The notes under the pieces were generated by a model. The model saw only the letters and a list, made by a program, of their open reading frames with translations, had not been told where the DNA came from and made no database searches. A DNA stretch of 16,229 bases from the NCBI GenBank assembly GCA_049276515.1, contig JBASWO010000076.1, positions 1-16,229 of the forward strand. The letters are read 5' to 3'. This document shows, in pieces, positions 14,814 to 16,229 of the stretch (positions within the stretch are counted from its first letter, which is position 1; each line of letters begins with the position of its first letter). The DNA comes from JAATFY01 sp049276515. GTDB lineage: Bacteria > Pseudomonadota > Alphaproteobacteria > UBA9219. The position numbers and the translations under genes were made by a program.

Positions 14814-15952
14814 TAGCCTATTGCCTCCAGAATAGTCGCGATGCCCTGTCCACCACCGATACATTGTGTGGCCAAAGCATATTTCTTACCTTCGCGCTTC
14901 AATAACTGCGCAGCCTTACCGGTGATGCGCGCACCTGTTGCACCAAGCGGATGGCCAAGCGCGATCGCGCCGCCATCTAAATTGACCTTGGTAATATCAA
15001 TGCCGAGATCATGGATGCAGGCCAAGGATTGGCTTGCAAAAGCTTCATTAAGCTCAAAGATATCGATGTCTTTGATCGTAAGACCAGCACGCTTCAGAGC
15101 TTTTTGTGAAGCAACAACAGGGCCAATACCCATCATGCTTGGGGCACACCCACCAACCGCGATTGATTTAATGCGCGCTAAGATCGGCAAATTATTAGCC
15201 TTCGCATACTCTTCACTGCAAACCAAGGTAGCTGACGCGCCATCTGTAAGGGGCGATGATGTACCTGCTGTGACAGAGCCTTTTTCGATAAAGGCTGGTT
15301 TTAATTCTGATAATTTCTCGGCGGTTGTGCCTGCACGAATGCAGCCATCTTTATCGACAACGCCAGCTGGTGTTGTGATCGGCACAATTTCATCTTTGAG
15401 CTTGCCAAGATTTTGAGCAGTTGCTGCTTTTTGATGTGATAGCACAGCGAAGGTTTCTTGCTCGCGACGCGTGATACCATATTTGTTCGCGACATTTTCG
15501 GCCGTCATACCCATCGAGATATAGGCTTGCTCCGCAGCTTCTGCGAGCACGGGATTGGGCATAGGATTAAAGCCTGACATAGGAATGCGTGTCATGGACT
15601 CAACACCGGCGCAGATAAAAACTTCGCCCGCACCCATTTGAATGGCGCCAGCTGCATCATGGATGCTTTGCATGGATGAGCCGCAGAAACGATTGATGGT
15701 CACACCGCCAACAGAGATGGGTAATTTAGCAAGCAGCACGATCAAGCGTGCGACATTGAGGCCCTGCTCACCTTCTGGGAAAGCGCAGCCTAATTTGAGA
15801 TCTTCGATATCATCTGCATTGACGCGGGTACGTTCGACAAGTCCACGAACAACTGCTGCTGCGATATCATCGGGGCGTACCTTGGCGAGCTCGCCTTTAT
15901 TAGCGAAAGCGAAAGGGGAACGCGCGTACCCAGCGATGACGACTGATTTCAT
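14813..15952 (-). CDS. fadA: Acetyl-CoA acyltransferase (3-ketoacyl-CoA thiolase)
   Basis: Last step of beta-oxidation: thiolytic cleavage of 3-ketoacyl-CoA to acetyl-CoA and a shortened acyl-CoA. Over 379 residues: nucleophile cysteine in INRFCGSSMQ (C90), SMG(M)TAEN, NEAFASQSL near 295, GGAIALGHPLGATGAR with H334, and ATQCIGGGQG with the second cysteine C364. All four thiolase signatures are intact. The frame is open up to 15991, but the ATG at 15952 begins MKSVVIAGYARSPF, the family's usual start, and GGAG lies about 7 nt upstream. It heads the fadA-fadB-dehydrogenase-TPR operon. A biosynthetic acetoacetyl-CoA thiolase is possible by sequence class, but the partners argue for degradation. 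Confidence 0.94.
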   Translation of the reverse strand: MKSVVIAGYARSPFAFANKGELAKVRPDDIAAAVVRGLVERTRVNADDIEDLKLGCAFPEGEQGLNVARLIVLLAKLPISVGGVTINRFCGSSMQSIHDAAGAIQMGAGEVFICAGVESMTRIPMSGFNPMPNPVLAEAAEQAYISMGMTAENVANKYGITRREQETFAVLSHQKAATAQNLGKLKDEIVPITTPAGVVDKDGCIRAGTTAEKLSELKPAFIEKGSVTAGTSSPLTDGASATLVCSEEYAKANNLPILARIKSIAVGGCAPSMMGIGPVVASQKALKRAGLTIKDIDIFELNEAFASQSLACIHDLGIDITKVNLDGGAIALGHPLGATGARITGKAAQLLKREGKKYALATQCIGGGQGIATILEAIG

Positions 15953-16112
15953 GACATTCTCCAAACGCAGGACAGCTTTGTGGAAATGCAAAAAGAATAA
16001 GGTGGGACACTTCGAAGTCCCTTTAAGATATTCGGTTATCAGGAATAAACAAAGGGTTAAAAATCCCTATTTTCCTTATGTTTAGAATGCAAAGCAGTAA
16101 TTGTGATTGAAC
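15953..16112 (-). promoter_or_regulatory. Promoter region of the fad operon with inverted repeat
   Basis: The 160-nt gap between fadA and the gene to its right is AT-rich. On the minus strand TTGTTT (16052-16047) and TATCTT (16030-16025), 16 nt apart, form a moderate sigma-70 promoter. Just downstream, around the expected start, GGGAC (16004-16008) and GTCCC (16017-16021) form an inverted repeat around ACTTCGAA. It could be a repressor site, as fatty-acid operons are often controlled by FadR or TetR-type repressors, or a weak terminator of the upstream gene, since T-rich sequence follows after about 13 nt on the minus strand. I cannot decide between these. Confidence 0.4.
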
Positions 16113-16229
16113 TTATATTTTGTACTTCTGAAGCTCAATTTCGAGCTGTCCTGACAGCCAGAGCCAAAGCATGTGGAAATCACCGCGTAACGACCATAAA
16201 GGGTCGCTGACGGTAGCCGGCTTATTCTT
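16113..16229 (-). CDS. 3' end of an unidentified gene (partial)
   Basis: A minus-strand frame is open from the right edge of the window and stops with TAA at 16115-16113, giving 38 visible residues: KNKPATVSDPLWSLRGDF, then HMLWLWLSGQLEIELQKYKI. The tryptophan-rich tail and even codon use suggest a real C-terminus, but I do not recognise the family. It ends 160 nt before fadA on the same strand. It could be a regulator or enzyme linked to the fad operon; nothing visible shows this. Confidence 0.5.
   Translation of the reverse strand, partial: KNKPATVSDPLWSLRGDFHMLWLWLSGQLEIELQKYKI

Noticed and set aside
14841..15416. 191-codon plus-strand frame antisense to fadA
   Set aside because: fadA has all thiolase signatures in the minus frame; the plus frame has no recognisable domain and reflects codon-position bias.
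16145..16206. Small inverted repeats GCTGTC/GACAGC (16145-16158) and CGACC/GGTCG (16191-16206)
   Set aside because: Stems of 5-6 bp inside a probable coding region with no T-run; expected by chance.
16103..16210. 35-codon plus-strand frame starting with GTG at the right edge
   Set aside because: No ribosome binding site, short, and it overlaps a minus-strand frame that is open to the window edge and looks more protein-like.
1..16229. CRISPR array, insertion sequence, tRNA or rRNA
   Set aside because: No regularly spaced repeats, transposase-like frame, terminal inverted repeats, cloverleaf pattern or rRNA-like stretch was seen on either strand; this was by eye and not a covariance-model search.

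Overview
This is an ordinary, densely packed stretch of core chromosome, most likely from an alphaproteobacterium of moderate to low GC. The main pointers are a CcrM-type cell-cycle DNA methyltransferase, the gene order mutY / DUF721 (dciA) / dsbA-like / smc that recurs in alphaproteobacteria, and a fatty-acid oxidation protein with the dehydrogenase domain placed before the hydratase domain. I see no insertion sequence, phage gene, CRISPR array, tRNA or rRNA.

Layout, left to right. (1) 1-93: 3' end of an unidentified plus-strand gene, followed by pheA (175-1026, prephenate dehydratase) and ccrM (1134-2282), both plus strand. (2) A minus-strand pair, mutY (4136-3048) followed by a secreted protein of unknown function (3019-2279). 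(3) A plus-strand run, dciA/DUF721 (4135-4617), a dsbA-family thiol oxidoreductase (4972-5631) with its own recognisable promoter, and smc (5652-9158). A possible small membrane protein lies on the minus strand between dciA and dsbA. (4) A minus-strand operon read from about 16.0 kb down to 9.15 kb: fadA thiolase, fadB multifunctional enzyme, acyl-CoA dehydrogenase, and a TPR protein with a glycosyltransferase-like domain. (5) The C-terminus of one more minus-strand gene at the right edge.

How they fit together. CcrM, DciA and SMC all act on the chromosome during the cell cycle (GANTC methylation, helicase loading, condensation), and MutY repairs 8-oxoG:A mispairs. The fad operon encodes all the activities needed for turns of beta-oxidation: acyl-CoA dehydrogenase, enoyl-CoA hydratase plus 3-hydroxyacyl-CoA dehydrogenase, and thiolase. 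Its genes are separated by -1, 10 and 9 nt, so the TPR gene is probably co-transcribed with them.

Packing is extreme. Two convergent gene pairs overlap by 4 nt at their stop codons, fadA/fadB share a TAATG junction, and the divergent mutY and dciA start codons appear to share one CATG. The most interesting signals are regulatory. GANTC, the CcrM target, is rare in the window (about 16 sites by eye) but four of them fall in the roughly 5% that is non-coding, three in the leaders of ccrM, the secreted-protein gene and dsbA. There is also a strong stem-loop with two competing pairings inside the early codons of pheA. I found no convincing undescribed multi-gene system.
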